The notes beneath the pieces are model-generated. The model did not search any database, was not told the origin of the DNA, and worked only from the letters and a program-made list of their open reading frames with translations. This document shows, one piece after another, positions 1-9,100 of a stretch of DNA of 55,119 nucleotides (its first letter is position 1; each line of letters starts with the position of its first letter). Source of the DNA: Candidatus Helarchaeota archaeon (GTDB lineage Archaea; Asgardarchaeota; Lokiarchaeia; Helarchaeales; HEL-GB-A); assembly GCA_013375455.1 (NCBI GenBank), contig JABXJT010000028.1, positions 1 to 55,119 of the forward strand, written 5' to 3'. Made by a program: the position numbers and the translations under genes.

Positions 1-54
1 AAGGAGCTTGCTCGATTAGAAAAGAAGTGGGCGCTCCTCATAGGGCAAATTTAA
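1..54 (+). CDS. 3' end of an unidentified gene (partial)
   Basis: Frame 1 is open from the window edge to a TAA at 52-54 and encodes 17 residues ending WALLIGQI. Frame 2 stops early. Frame 3 stays open only by running antisense into metF. The piece is convergent with metF, whose stop lies 26 bases further on. It is too short to identify a family. Confidence 0.35.
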   Translation, partial: KELARLEKKWALLIGQI

Positions 55-80
55 AAAAGAAAATTAGAAAAAAAAAAGGT

Positions 81-1013
81 TTATTCGCCACGAGCTCTCT
101 TGATCAGTTCAACGACAATCGGCTCCCAGCCGACAGCCATCACGTGAACTCCCGCGGCTTTAGTGGTTTTCATTATTTCTTTAATAAAGGGAACGAAAAA
201 ATTGAAATTAACATCTGCATATTTTTGTTTTTTCGCGGGTTTTTCAAGACCCGATTTCTTGACCGCTTTCAATTCAGTCAATAAATCTTTAGGAACGGAG
301 ACGCCTGGAATGTATTTATCAAAGTAATCTGCCACACCATACGATTTCATTGGAAATATACCGATTAGGACAGGAAAATTATACCGTTCCATTTCCTTTA
401 AGAATTTTTTAGCAAGCTCGACATCATAAATTACCTGCGTTTGGACAAATTCAGCACCAGCCTCGATTTTTCTCCCAAGTTTTAAAACCTCTGCTTCCAT
501 TGGTTCACAGTTTGGATTTCCTGCAACGCCAACATGAAATTTTGGTGGGTCATGTATTTCTTTCCCATTTAAGTCTGTGCCGTCATCTACCATCTTCCGA
601 ATTAGATAGCAAAGCTGGCCAGAATCCAAATCAAATACAGGTTTAGCTCCGGGCATATCCCCAAGGGCTGTATGATCTCCAGTAAGAGCGAGGATGTTCT
701 TAATTCCCAGATGCCCGGCTCCAAGTAAATCCGAGAACAACGCAATTCTGTTTCTATCCGAACATCTTAATTGATAAACCATTTCCAATCCTGATTCTTT
801 TTGAACGGTGCCTGCTGCCACAAGGCTCGACATATATGCCATAGACTGAGGATTATCCGTGACATTGGCAGCCACTACAGAATCTTTCATTACCTTCGCG
901 CCTTCGATTAGTTCATGTAAATTTGTTGTTTTCTCTGGCTCCAATTCTCCTGTAAAAACGAATTTTCCGGCTTTAATCTCGCGCATTAAATCACTAAATG
1001 CTCGTTCACTCAA
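81..1013 (-). CDS. metF: Methylenetetrahydrofolate reductase (MetF)
   Basis: MetF interconverts methylene- and methyl-tetrahydrofolate in the methyl branch of the Wood-Ljungdahl pathway or in methionine synthesis. The 310-residue length is normal for a single-domain TIM-barrel MetF. Family-like stretches are visible: FTGELEPEKTTN near the N-terminus (catalytic Glu strand), NILALTGDHTALGD in the middle, GVAGNPNCEPME, and AGAEFVQTQVIYD followed by PVLIGIFPMKS. The start is a TTG whose TTGA overlaps the stop of the upstream metV, so the two are translationally coupled. MetF-MetV pairs often receive electrons through Hdr-type complexes, which fits the hdr cluster 5 kb away, though that link is inference. 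No NADH-binding extension is present. Confidence 0.9.
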   Translation of the reverse strand: MSERAFSDLMREIKAGKFVFTGELEPEKTTNLHELIEGAKVMKDSVVAANVTDNPQSMAYMSSLVAAGTVQKESGLEMVYQLRCSDRNRIALFSDLLGAGHLGIKNILALTGDHTALGDMPGAKPVFDLDSGQLCYLIRKMVDDGTDLNGKEIHDPPKFHVGVAGNPNCEPMEAEVLKLGRKIEAGAEFVQTQVIYDVELAKKFLKEMERYNFPVLIGIFPMKSYGVADYFDKYIPGVSVPKDLLTELKAVKKSGLEKPAKKQKYADVNFNFFVPFIKEIMKTTKAAGVHVMAVGWEPIVVELIKRARGE

Positions 1014-1675
1014 CTTTCACTCACCTCTTTTTTGATTTCTCGTGGAGGACTACGTATTTTAAAATCAACGGGTGTTCGAAATTTTTTAAACAATTCCAAA
1101 CCACCAGGACGTGAGTTCAATCGTTTAAATACTTTAATCCAGGCGCATGGTTTTGTATAGTCACCGACCTCGCATTTTCCATTAATAGGTCCACCGCAAG
1201 GTCCATTCACTAGGGATTTTGCGCAGTTCGCAATTGGACAGAAACCTCCGGTGTAACCTAAAAGGCAATCTCCACAGCCAGCACATTTTTCATAATAGGT
1301 GTCACCAATTTCTGCACCCATAAACATAGTGTTTTGGGCGGGATAAACAGGTATATCGAACATTTCAGCAGCTACTTGAACTCCCACACCGCATGCCAGT
1401 GATAAAATTGCATCAAATTTTCCCTCATCTAAAAGAGGTTTAATCGTAGAAGTGTTGACTTTATCATCACATTGTCTTGAAACGTTGGAAGTTTTAGCCT
1501 CAAACTCTTTTTTTTCGAGTTTTCGCTTTGATTCTAATTTCTCACGTAAGATATCTGCTTGTTTACCTCTTCGAGGGGGCTGGAAACAACCACTACAACC
1601 TAGAATCAATATTTTTTTATGAGTTTCTAACATAGCATCGATTTCTTCTATGGATTTTTCTTGAGTTATTATCAT
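1010..1675 (-). CDS. metV: MetV-like zinc/iron-sulfur partner of MetF
   Basis: This 221-residue protein matches the methylenetetrahydrofolate reductase C-terminal domain family (MetV), the small partner found beside MetF in acetogens and many archaea. The N-terminal part carries CSGCFQPPRRGKQ, then an SLACGVGVQ segment. The C-terminal half is cysteine-rich: CAGCGDCLLGYTGGFCP, then CAKSLVNGPCGGP and CEVGDY..CAW. In this family these cysteines bind zinc or an iron-sulfur cluster and link MetF to electron donors. The ATG start is preceded by a good GGGAGGT site at 9 nt. It overlaps metF by 4 nt. The 267 nt upstream hold no gene. Confidence 0.85.
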   Translation of the reverse strand: MIITQEKSIEEIDAMLETHKKILILGCSGCFQPPRRGKQADILREKLESKRKLEKKEFEAKTSNVSRQCDDKVNTSTIKPLLDEGKFDAILSLACGVGVQVAAEMFDIPVYPAQNTMFMGAEIGDTYYEKCAGCGDCLLGYTGGFCPIANCAKSLVNGPCGGPINGKCEVGDYTKPCAWIKVFKRLNSRPGGLELFKKFRTPVDFKIRSPPREIKKEVSES

Positions 1676-1942
1676 TTTTTAAATACCTCCCATAATCTTT
1701 TCAGATTCTTGGGTCGGATATGATTTTTTAGTATCATTTAAACGATAATTATTTTTCATTTAAATCTTACTTAATTAATTGAAACCCTTCGCTTACAATA
1801 ATGATGAGAATTATTTCCTCTTAAAAGAAATATTGGGTAGCGTCTGTTTAATTTATCCAAATTGTAGAGAAAATATAAAAAAATATTTAGTCTAATTCGC
1901 AAAATCAAAGATTATGAGGCTTTTTCATAAAATTTTATATGG

Positions 1943-2782
1943 TTAGGGCCAAAGTGTAATAGGGATAACATCTTGGACTCTACCATACGTAGGAATGATC
2001 CACATGTAGAGACAGTATTTGATTTTCTTATAAGTGGGCTTAGTAAAATTAATGTGTCCAAGAGATCCATCGAAAAAAATGCCTTCACCATCAGTTAAAT
2101 CGCGAGATATGGATTGCCCTTTCTCATTAATCAGAAATTGGGTGACAGCAACAGTCTCAGTGGAATCATCAATACAGTAGATATAAATTTCAGGATAATC
2201 AGGATGAATATGGGAAAGTACTTTAATCAAATCACCTTCCTTTTCAAGATTAACACTTGTTACTACCCCTTGAACTAAGGAGGCTTGGGGGATGTTGGTG
2301 AATCCTGACATATAATACCCATTCTTGAATGCAGTCCACACTTCTCGATAGGTCGCCATTTTCTGGGAATCCCCCAACTCACCTCGAGGGACGAATTTAT
2401 TTAAAGAAAACCGTTGGATTTCAAAGGTTGCCCCTATTTCTTTACCGATTTCACCTTGAATGGGACTCGTAACCACACATAATTTGTTTGAAAACGTCTC
2501 AGAAACTAATGGATTGAGGGTAATCACCTCGTTTGGGGGGAGAAAAACCAAATCAAATTGATTTAAAGTAAACTTTTCTTGTTTTCGGCTAATTTCAGAG
2601 GTACCTTTCAATAAACAAAAATTACAGACCTGATTTTTATCTGTACTAATATTTATTGGTTCAGCAAAATAATGATATTTGACTTTAACATTTTTAATTT
2701 CTTTAATGTACTCTTCTTCTTTTGGATCGCTAAAATAAAATTCATGCATCTCTGTTCGTGTCGGAGTTGTCAAAAAATTCAC
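1943..2782 (-). CDS. kduI: 5-keto-4-deoxyuronate isomerase (KduI family)
   Basis: KduI isomerises 5-keto-4-deoxyuronate to 2,5-diketo-3-deoxygluconate during breakdown of pectin-type or other uronates. The 279 residues match the usual length. The cupin metal site is visible as HIHPDYPEIY, with H191, H193 and E198 as probable ligands; the C-terminal half has FFDGSLGHINFTKPTYKKIKYCLYMWI, typical of the KduI/IolB fold. The start is a GTG whose GTGA overlaps the uxaB stop, so uxaB and kduI form one operon. Uronate breakdown of this type is mainly bacterial, so transfer is likely. No KDG kinase or aldolase lies nearby. Confidence 0.8.
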   Translation of the reverse strand: MNFLTTPTRTEMHEFYFSDPKEEEYIKEIKNVKVKYHYFAEPINISTDKNQVCNFCLLKGTSEISRKQEKFTLNQFDLVFLPPNEVITLNPLVSETFSNKLCVVTSPIQGEIGKEIGATFEIQRFSLNKFVPRGELGDSQKMATYREVWTAFKNGYYMSGFTNIPQASLVQGVVTSVNLEKEGDLIKVLSHIHPDYPEIYIYCIDDSTETVAVTQFLINEKGQSISRDLTDGEGIFFDGSLGHINFTKPTYKKIKYCLYMWIIPTYGRVQDVIPITLWP

Positions 2783-4326
2783 CCAAGCATGTTATTTTCT
2801 TTTAATAATTTTTGAAGGGCAACATACATTCCGTTTTTGATGATTTCGTTAATATGAGTTGCCACAATTGGGACAAAGTTGGGTAATTGGGTAAGGTCAC
2901 GTTCCCAAAGGTCGGTATTCTGACAAATCATATTTACCAATTTTGTTAGTTCCACCTGGTTCGAGGGATCTATTGCTTGCCATGATTGATAAAAAATTTC
3001 TAGCGACTCTTGATTGTCTTTAAATTCGTATTTCTCGGAATCGCGGAAGCCGAACCAGCCAGCCTCCGTCTTTTCTTGGATACGCATGAAGACTAAGAAC
3101 GCGGCAAACGCAAAAGGTAGGAGCGTGGGAGGATTATTGTATTTCTGATAATAATTAATTATTGATGGCAATACGCGCAATCTCATTTTCGAGTTCTGAT
3201 AAAGGGCAATTGTAAGTAATTTATGTTGAAGAAATGGATTTTGAAACCTTTCGATAATAGTGTCCTTATAAGTAAGTAGTTCATCGTGAGGTAGATTCAC
3301 AAAGGGAATGACCTCATTTTTTAAGATTTTTTTAATATAAACTCCAATCAATGAGTCCTCAATGGATTCTTTGACGAAATCTTTCCCAGAGAGATACGCG
3401 ATGGGAACCATTGAGGTATGGGCACCATTCAGAATCCGAACTTTTCGGAGGAAGTAATTATTTATATTTGATACGAATTGGACATTCAGACCTGCTTCAT
3501 CAAAAGGCATGGTTGTTTGAAGCTTCTCATCAGCTTCAATGATCCAGGAGTGGTACAATTCAGCGATATTGAACAGTTTATCTTCGTACCCTAACTGTTG
3601 TTGAAATTGGTCAAGTTCTTCTGGTTTTGGATAACCAGTGACAATGCGATCCACGATGCAGTTATAAAATTTATTTGCGCCCTCAAGCCATTGGACAAAT
3701 TTGGCTTCTAGTTTCCATTTTTTTGCAAATTTTAATACAATTTTTTTAAGAAGATCGCCATTATTTTCTACTAATTCTAATGGGAGGATCATTAATCCTC
3801 GATTCTTTTCGCCATCGAAAATCTTGTACCGATGATAGAGCATTGCAGTCAATTTACCAGGGAAAGAAGTGGGGGGATCGTTGTCAATAAGATCACCTTG
3901 ATCGTAAGTTAAGCCAGCTTCAGTAGTATTTGAAGCGATAATTTGTATGGAAGGGATTTCAGCGAGCTTCAGTGTATTAAACCAATCTGCTTTTGCAGCA
4001 ATAGCCTTTTTGATTGAAGAAATTACCATAAATTCCTCCGTTTTTGTGCCTGCTCGAAGACCTCGGGAGCAGACTGTAAAAAGTCCATCTTGGGCGTTAA
4101 TTAACGCTGTCTTGTCGGCCTTCTTGGGTTGTATGACTATTGAACACCCATTGAAAAGTTGCTTATGATTTGCTATTTCAATAAAATAATTGAGAAACCC
4201 TCGAATGAATCGTCCTTCTCCAAATTGGAGTACCTTGACCGGCAAGTTAAAGAAATTTTTAGAGGGTAAAGTAATTTTAACTGGAGGTTTATAATTTGAG
4301 AGAAATTTCTTAGTCAAGAGTGTCAT
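2779..4326 (-). CDS. uxaB: Tagaturonate reductase / mannitol dehydrogenase family (UxaB-like)
   Basis: Members of this family reduce tagaturonate to altronate with NADH. The N-terminal Rossmann region begins VKVLQFGEGRFIRGFLNYF, with the modified GxGxF loop of the polyol dehydrogenase family, followed by SIVIQP and an IIASNTTEAGL strand. The C-terminal domain has the segment KVRILNGAHTSMVPIAYLSG, where the Asn and His are typical active-site residues of the long-chain mannitol dehydrogenase fold. At 515 residues it is slightly longer than E. coli UxaB. It is the first gene of the uxaB-kduI operon. Altronate versus another hexonate as product cannot be settled from sequence. Confidence 0.8.
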   Translation of the reverse strand: MTLLTKKFLSNYKPPVKITLPSKNFFNLPVKVLQFGEGRFIRGFLNYFIEIANHKQLFNGCSIVIQPKKADKTALINAQDGLFTVCSRGLRAGTKTEEFMVISSIKKAIAAKADWFNTLKLAEIPSIQIIASNTTEAGLTYDQGDLIDNDPPTSFPGKLTAMLYHRYKIFDGEKNRGLMILPLELVENNGDLLKKIVLKFAKKWKLEAKFVQWLEGANKFYNCIVDRIVTGYPKPEELDQFQQQLGYEDKLFNIAELYHSWIIEADEKLQTTMPFDEAGLNVQFVSNINNYFLRKVRILNGAHTSMVPIAYLSGKDFVKESIEDSLIGVYIKKILKNEVIPFVNLPHDELLTYKDTIIERFQNPFLQHKLLTIALYQNSKMRLRVLPSIINYYQKYNNPPTLLPFAFAAFLVFMRIQEKTEAGWFGFRDSEKYEFKDNQESLEIFYQSWQAIDPSNQVELTKLVNMICQNTDLWERDLTQLPNFVPIVATHINEIIKNGMYVALQKLLKENNMLG

Positions 4327-4519
4327 AAAAGTCCCTTTTAAAAGAGCTCCTCAATGTTTCTAAGTCCACAAGACCGTCCGCAGGTTAGTCTTAGAAAGTT
4401 TTTAGGTAAAATAAGGGGTAATGTACTAAATATTTGCGATAAGACTGAGTACCATGGATACAAGGAACTTTTGGACATCAAGTCTAGATTAATACTAATA
4501 TTAATTAAAAATTATCTGC

Positions 4520-4680
4520 TCTAATCAGGCAGGGAAGGAAACGATTTTGAACTACCACTGCCTAAAGGCAGATGGATTCCTCGTTCCTTGACCACTGCCT
4601 GCGAGAGCAGGGCTTACACGATCTCCGGAGGCGTGACTTCCCGTAGTCCCTACGGTAGTACCATTATCTTTAATGATTGT
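4520..4680 (-). ncRNA. Candidate omega RNA / right-end region of the tnpB element
   Basis: In tnpB elements the guide RNA overlaps the 3' end of tnpB and ends at the element's right end. Here the tnpB tail is unusually GC-rich and can form a CTGCC-TAAA-GGCAG hairpin at 4558-4571, extended by CCA and TGG with a one-base bulge. The extent given is a guess based on tnpB loci in general. The guide would lie just outside the element end, around 4500-4540. Confidence 0.35.
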
Positions 4681-5823
4681 AATTCCTTGTTCTTGAAGAA
4701 TTTTTAATCCTTCTTCCTTAATATTAGTTGAGGCGTTCACATCTCGATCGTGCGTTACCCCACATTGACACGTCCAAGTCCTTTCACTCAGTTGCAGGTC
4801 ATTGTTTATCTGACCGCAAACCGAGCAACGTTTGCTGGACGGAAAGAACTGATCAACCAAAACAAGATGCTTGCCCCGCCATTCGAGTTTATAACGCAAA
4901 TACGAGAGAAATTGATGCCAAGAGAAATCTAAGGTCACTGATTTGGACAATCCCGAATTAAATTGCTGCATTCCTTGAATATTCAAATCCTCTAATAAAA
5001 CGGCGTCATGTTGATCACTTAATTGATGCGTGACTTTATGAGTCCAATCAGTCTTCCGATTTTTGATTTTCTCATAGCCCTTCGCTAGCCTGAATCGTGC
5101 TTTCTCTCGATTCTTTGATCTTTTTTGTTTGCGGGATAATCGTTTATGTAACCGTTTCAATTTTCGTTCTTGGTCTCGATAAAAGCGGGGATTTGTCAAT
5201 TCCACATTTTGATTAACGAGAAAGTGAGGAGCTGACATATCAAATGCTTCAATCCTGTTAAGCGGGATGGTGTTAAGGGGTTTTACATCAATGTCTACCT
5301 CAATTATGATTGCTACGAAATAGTTATTCGTTCTCGTTTTACTGACGGTTACGTGTTTTATAGGATGGATTAGTTCTCTGTCATCCCGATATTTGACCCA
5401 CCCAACTTTCGGGAGCCTGATTCTCTTGGCTTTTTGGTTAATTCTAATGTTGTTATTGATGTTGTAAGTCGTGTAAGCTTGCTTTTTCTTCTTTGATTTG
5501 AATTTGGGATAGCCAATTTTCTTCCCCTCACGGATGCCTCGAAAAAAGTTTTGAAATGCTTGGATGAGATTACGGGTTTCCGATTGGAGTGCTTTAGAAT
5601 CCACTTCGCTTAGGAAGAGAAATTCCTGTTTGTACTGCTTTTCAGTCTTGTATTTATAGGCATACAATTGATTTTTATCCTCTTTAAGTATATTATATAC
5701 AGTTTGCCGTTCTTCCAGCATTTGATTGTAGAGAAACCGACAACAGCCGAAAATTTTATTGAGTATCTCCTGCTGTTGCTTGTTCGGGTAGATTCTGACC
5801 TTAATCCCTTTATTTATCTTCAT
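4552..5823 (-). CDS. tnpB: TnpB RNA-guided endonuclease homologue
   Basis: TnpB proteins are RuvC nucleases guided by an omega RNA from the element's own end. The N-terminal KGIKVRIYPNKQQQEIL opening and the NQMLEERQ helix are typical. The RuvC motifs appear intact: Asp in EAFDMSAPHF, Glu in VLLEDLNIQGM, Asp in THDRDVNASTNI. A zinc finger, CSVCG then CQCG, lies between the last two. The first motif has MSA where many TnpBs have LG, a variant seen in archaeal members. I place the start at the ATG at 5823, giving MKINKGIKV; an upstream in-frame start at 5871 would add 16 unrelated residues. The last 30 codons run into the predicted omega-RNA end. Confidence 0.85.
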   Translation of the reverse strand: MKINKGIKVRIYPNKQQQEILNKIFGCCRFLYNQMLEERQTVYNILKEDKNQLYAYKYKTEKQYKQEFLFLSEVDSKALQSETRNLIQAFQNFFRGIREGKKIGYPKFKSKKKKQAYTTYNINNNIRINQKAKRIRLPKVGWVKYRDDRELIHPIKHVTVSKTRTNNYFVAIIIEVDIDVKPLNTIPLNRIEAFDMSAPHFLVNQNVELTNPRFYRDQERKLKRLHKRLSRKQKRSKNREKARFRLAKGYEKIKNRKTDWTHKVTHQLSDQHDAVLLEDLNIQGMQQFNSGLSKSVTLDFSWHQFLSYLRYKLEWRGKHLVLVDQFFPSSKRCSVCGQINNDLQLSERTWTCQCGVTHDRDVNASTNIKEEGLKILQEQGITIIKDNGTTVGTTGSHASGDRVSPALAGSGQGTRNPSAFRQW

Positions 5824-5964
5824 TTTTACATTAGACCAACATATGTTTCCTAAATTATTATTGGATTCCATTCTATTAAAGCAAGAGAGATGCCTGAAAG
5901 TATTATAAGTATCAAAAGGAAAAATTCTGATTCACATCTTCTATCCACTGTATTTTTAACCCAT

Positions 5965-5984
5965 CCACTCCCTAAAGGGAGTGG
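5965..5984. repeat. Left-end hairpin of the tnpB element
   Basis: A perfect 8-bp stem, CCACTCCC with GGGAGTGG, closes a TAAA loop. It has the same loop as the right-end hairpin at 4558-4571 and lies about 140 nt upstream of the tnpB start. Such subterminal palindromes are the recognition structures of IS605-family Y1 transposases. Confidence 0.6.
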
Positions 5985-6010
5985 CTTTCAACAGTGGTAA
6001 AAAAACAATA

Positions 6011-6026
6011 TTTATAATTTTAAAAA
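6011..6026 (+). promoter_or_regulatory. Possible TATA box for the hdr cluster
   Basis: The stretch TTTATAATTTTAAAAA resembles archaeal TATA boxes and lies about 140 nt before the first hdrA start, just outside the tnpB element's left hairpin. If used, it would give a leader of about 115 nt. It is AT-rich sequence in an AT-rich genome, so the call is weak. Confidence 0.3.
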
Positions 6027-6155
6027 CGACTCATTATTCGATAAATCGAGCATCTAATGAAGAACGTTTGCACAAATTGAATGAGATTTCGCTTTATGGC
6101 TAAAAAAAATTGGAATTTGCTTTGATTTTGAGTTATATAAGTGGAGAATTGCTTA

Positions 6156-9100
6156 ATGGATAATAAAAAAGTGCTGATTATCGGTGCTGGTATTGCAGGA
6201 ATCCAAGCAGCACTAGATTTAGCCAATATTGGAGAAGATGTTATATTAATCGAAGCAAATCCAAGCATAGGCGGGCGAATGGCCCAATTAGATAAAACAT
6301 TTCCTACTAATGATTGCTCTATCTGTATTCTTGCACCTAAAATGGTTGAGTGTGCAAGACATCCCAATATTATTTTATACACGTACGCAGAATTAGAGGA
6401 AGCTAGGCCAGTAGATGATTTCTTTCGAGTAAAAATACGGCGGAAGCAACGGTACGTGGATGAGAAGAAGTGTACTGGATGTGGAATCTGCTCCGAGAAT
6501 TGTCCAATAGAGGTTCCCAATGAATTTGATATGAATCTGCGCATGCGAAATGCAATTTACATTCCCTTTCCCCAAGCAGTCCCCAATGTTGCGACTATTG
6601 ATAGGGAGGCTTGTATTGAATGTCGAACTTGTGAAAACACGTGTCAAGCCAGAGCAATTAATTTAGATGCTCCGAAAGATGGAGAAATTAGAGAAATTTT
6701 AGCTCATTCAATATTAATTGCGACGGGCTTTCAATTATTTGACCCGTCAGTTATTACACAGTATGGATATGGGAGATTTGCAAATGTTCTAACATCATTA
6801 GAATATGAGAGAGTCATGTGCGCCTCAGGTCCTACGGGAGGACGAATACTCCGATTAGCAGATGGAAAGGAACCCCGATCAATTATTTTTATTCAGTGTG
6901 TCGGTTCAAGATCCGAGAGCTATAGACCCTATTGTTCTCGTGTTTGCTGCATGTATGCAACTAAGGAAGCAATTATCACTAAAGAACATAACTCTTCCAT
7001 CGATGTCACCATCCTATATAATGATTTACGAGCATATGGAAAGGGTTTTTTTGAGTATTCAGAGCGAGCGCGGCAGGAATACGGAATTAATTATCTTAAT
7101 GCAATTCCTCAATCAATTGAGGAAGATCCTTTAACAAAGGATTTACACGTGTATTTTGAAAACTTTGATTCCGGAATTCTCGAAGAAAGAACCACAGATT
7201 TGATTATTCTTTGTCCAGCAATAATTCCAAATAATGGAACGGAAGAATTAGCAAAAAAGTTAGGGATCGGGCTTAATAGCAATGGATTCTTTAAAACGCG
7301 GGATGAATTTCAAGAAATAGAAACTGAAATACCAGGAATTCATATTATTGGAGCATGTAGCGGTCCAAAGGACATTCCAGAATCAGTAGCAGTAGCAAGT
7401 GGAGGGGCGATGAAAGCCATTCTTAAGAGAAAGGAAAAAATCGAATCGAAAAAAAGACCTGAAGTTCCTCAAGAGGAAGTAGGAATAGGTCTCGCCCCGA
7501 GAGTTGGGGTATTTATCTGTCACTGTGGAACCAACATTGGCGGTTTCATTAATGTTCCAGAAATTGTTGAGCATGTACGCATGCTTCCCAATGTTGTATT
7601 CGTGGAAGACACGCTTTACACCTGTTCAGAGGATTCCCAAGTCATTATTAAAGATGCGATTAAACAACACGATTTGAATAGAGTTATAGTTGCATCTTGC
7701 ACTCCACGTACTCACGAGCCGTTATTCCGAGCAACCTGTTCTGAAGCAGGGCTGAACCAATATTTATTTGAAATGGCAAATATTCGAGAACAGGTGTCAT
7801 GGGTCCATATGAGCGAGCCAGAACAGGCAACTGAAAAAGCAAAAGATCTAATCAGGATGGCAATTCAACGAGCAGTTTACCTAGAGCCTCAAGATGATAT
7901 CCGCACAGAAGTAACGCCTGCAGCATTGATAGTCGGAGGGGGTATCGGTGGGATGACCGCCGCCTTGAATATTGCAAGAAAAGGGTTTCAAGTACATTTA
8001 GTCGAGAAAGAAAAGGAATTAGGCGGTTTGGTCAAAAGACTCCATTCATTAGCACAGGATCATTTACTTCCTGATGAATTAATCACCCCACTTGTGAATC
8101 AAGTCCAAGATGAGCCGAAAATTGAGATTTACATGGGAGCTCAAATAATAGAAATGACAGGATCAATTGGGAATTTTGAGATAACAATCTCTAAAGAAAT
8201 GGAAACAAGGAAGGTTAACGTGGGTGTGATTCTCGTATCGGTAGGGGCTGAAGAACTGAAACCCTTGGAGTTATATGGGTACGGTGAATATCCACAAGTA
8301 AAGACACTTCTTGAATATGAACATCTTTTAGGAAATGCTGAAATTAAAGATGGCGATAATATAGCGATGATTCTCTGTGCAGGGGCCCGTGAACAAGAGG
8401 GTGTTACTTATTGTTCGGCAGTCTGCTGCCTAAATGCTATAAATAATGCCATTTTAACGAAGAAAAATCATCCTAATACCGAAGTTAGTATCATCTATCG
8501 AGATATTTGTGTGACGGGAGAGAATGAAAAGCATTATAGAATAGCCAGAGAGATGGGTATTCAATTTATTAAATATAAAAGAGAAACGAAGCCAACTTTA
8601 GAGAGCATGGATGATAAAATTAAACTCAATGTAAATAATGTTTTAAATAAAAAGAATGTTTTCATCGAAGCAGATTGGTTGGTTCTTGCTACACCTCTTG
8701 TGCCTCAAAAAGATATGGATTCAATGTCGAAATTATTAAAAGTTCCACTGTCTGAGAGTGGATTTTTCCTAGAGGCACATGTAAAACATAGGCCTTTAGA
8801 TTTTGCGACAGATGGGATCTTTGTCTGTGGTACTTGTCATAGTCCTAAATCTATTTCTGAAACCATATCTCAAGCAAACGGCGCAGCTACCAGAGCGCTC
8901 ATTCCATTATTAAATGGGATTGTTGAAAGCGACGCATTAATCGCATTGGTCGACTCAGAAAGGTGTGTCGGCTGTGAAATTTGTGAATTAAGTTGTCCAT
9001 ATGGTGCGGCGAGGCTCGTTGAAGTCGAGGAAAACATATTTAAATCGGAAATTAATCCTGCCGTCTGTAAAGGGTGTGGAGTGTGCGTGGCTGGTTGCCC

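Larger units (their letters stand above)
4540..6000 (-). mobile_element. IS200/IS605-superfamily element, IS1341-type (tnpB only)
   Basis: A single tnpB gene is flanked by two imperfectly related hairpins that share a TAAA loop: one around 4555-4575 at the tnpB 3' side and one at 5965-5984 upstream. This is the expected layout of IS605-group ends, which carry subterminal palindromes instead of inverted repeats. No tnpA (Y1 transposase) is present, so movement would need a TnpA in trans. Exact ends cannot be fixed without an empty site; the coordinates are estimates. The element sits between the uronate operon and the hdr cluster. Confidence 0.7.

Noticed and set aside
4558..5984. The two TAAA-loop hairpins as terminal inverted repeats of a DDE transposon
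   Set aside because: They are different palindromes at each end, as in IS605-group elements, and not inverted copies of one another; the encoded protein is TnpB.
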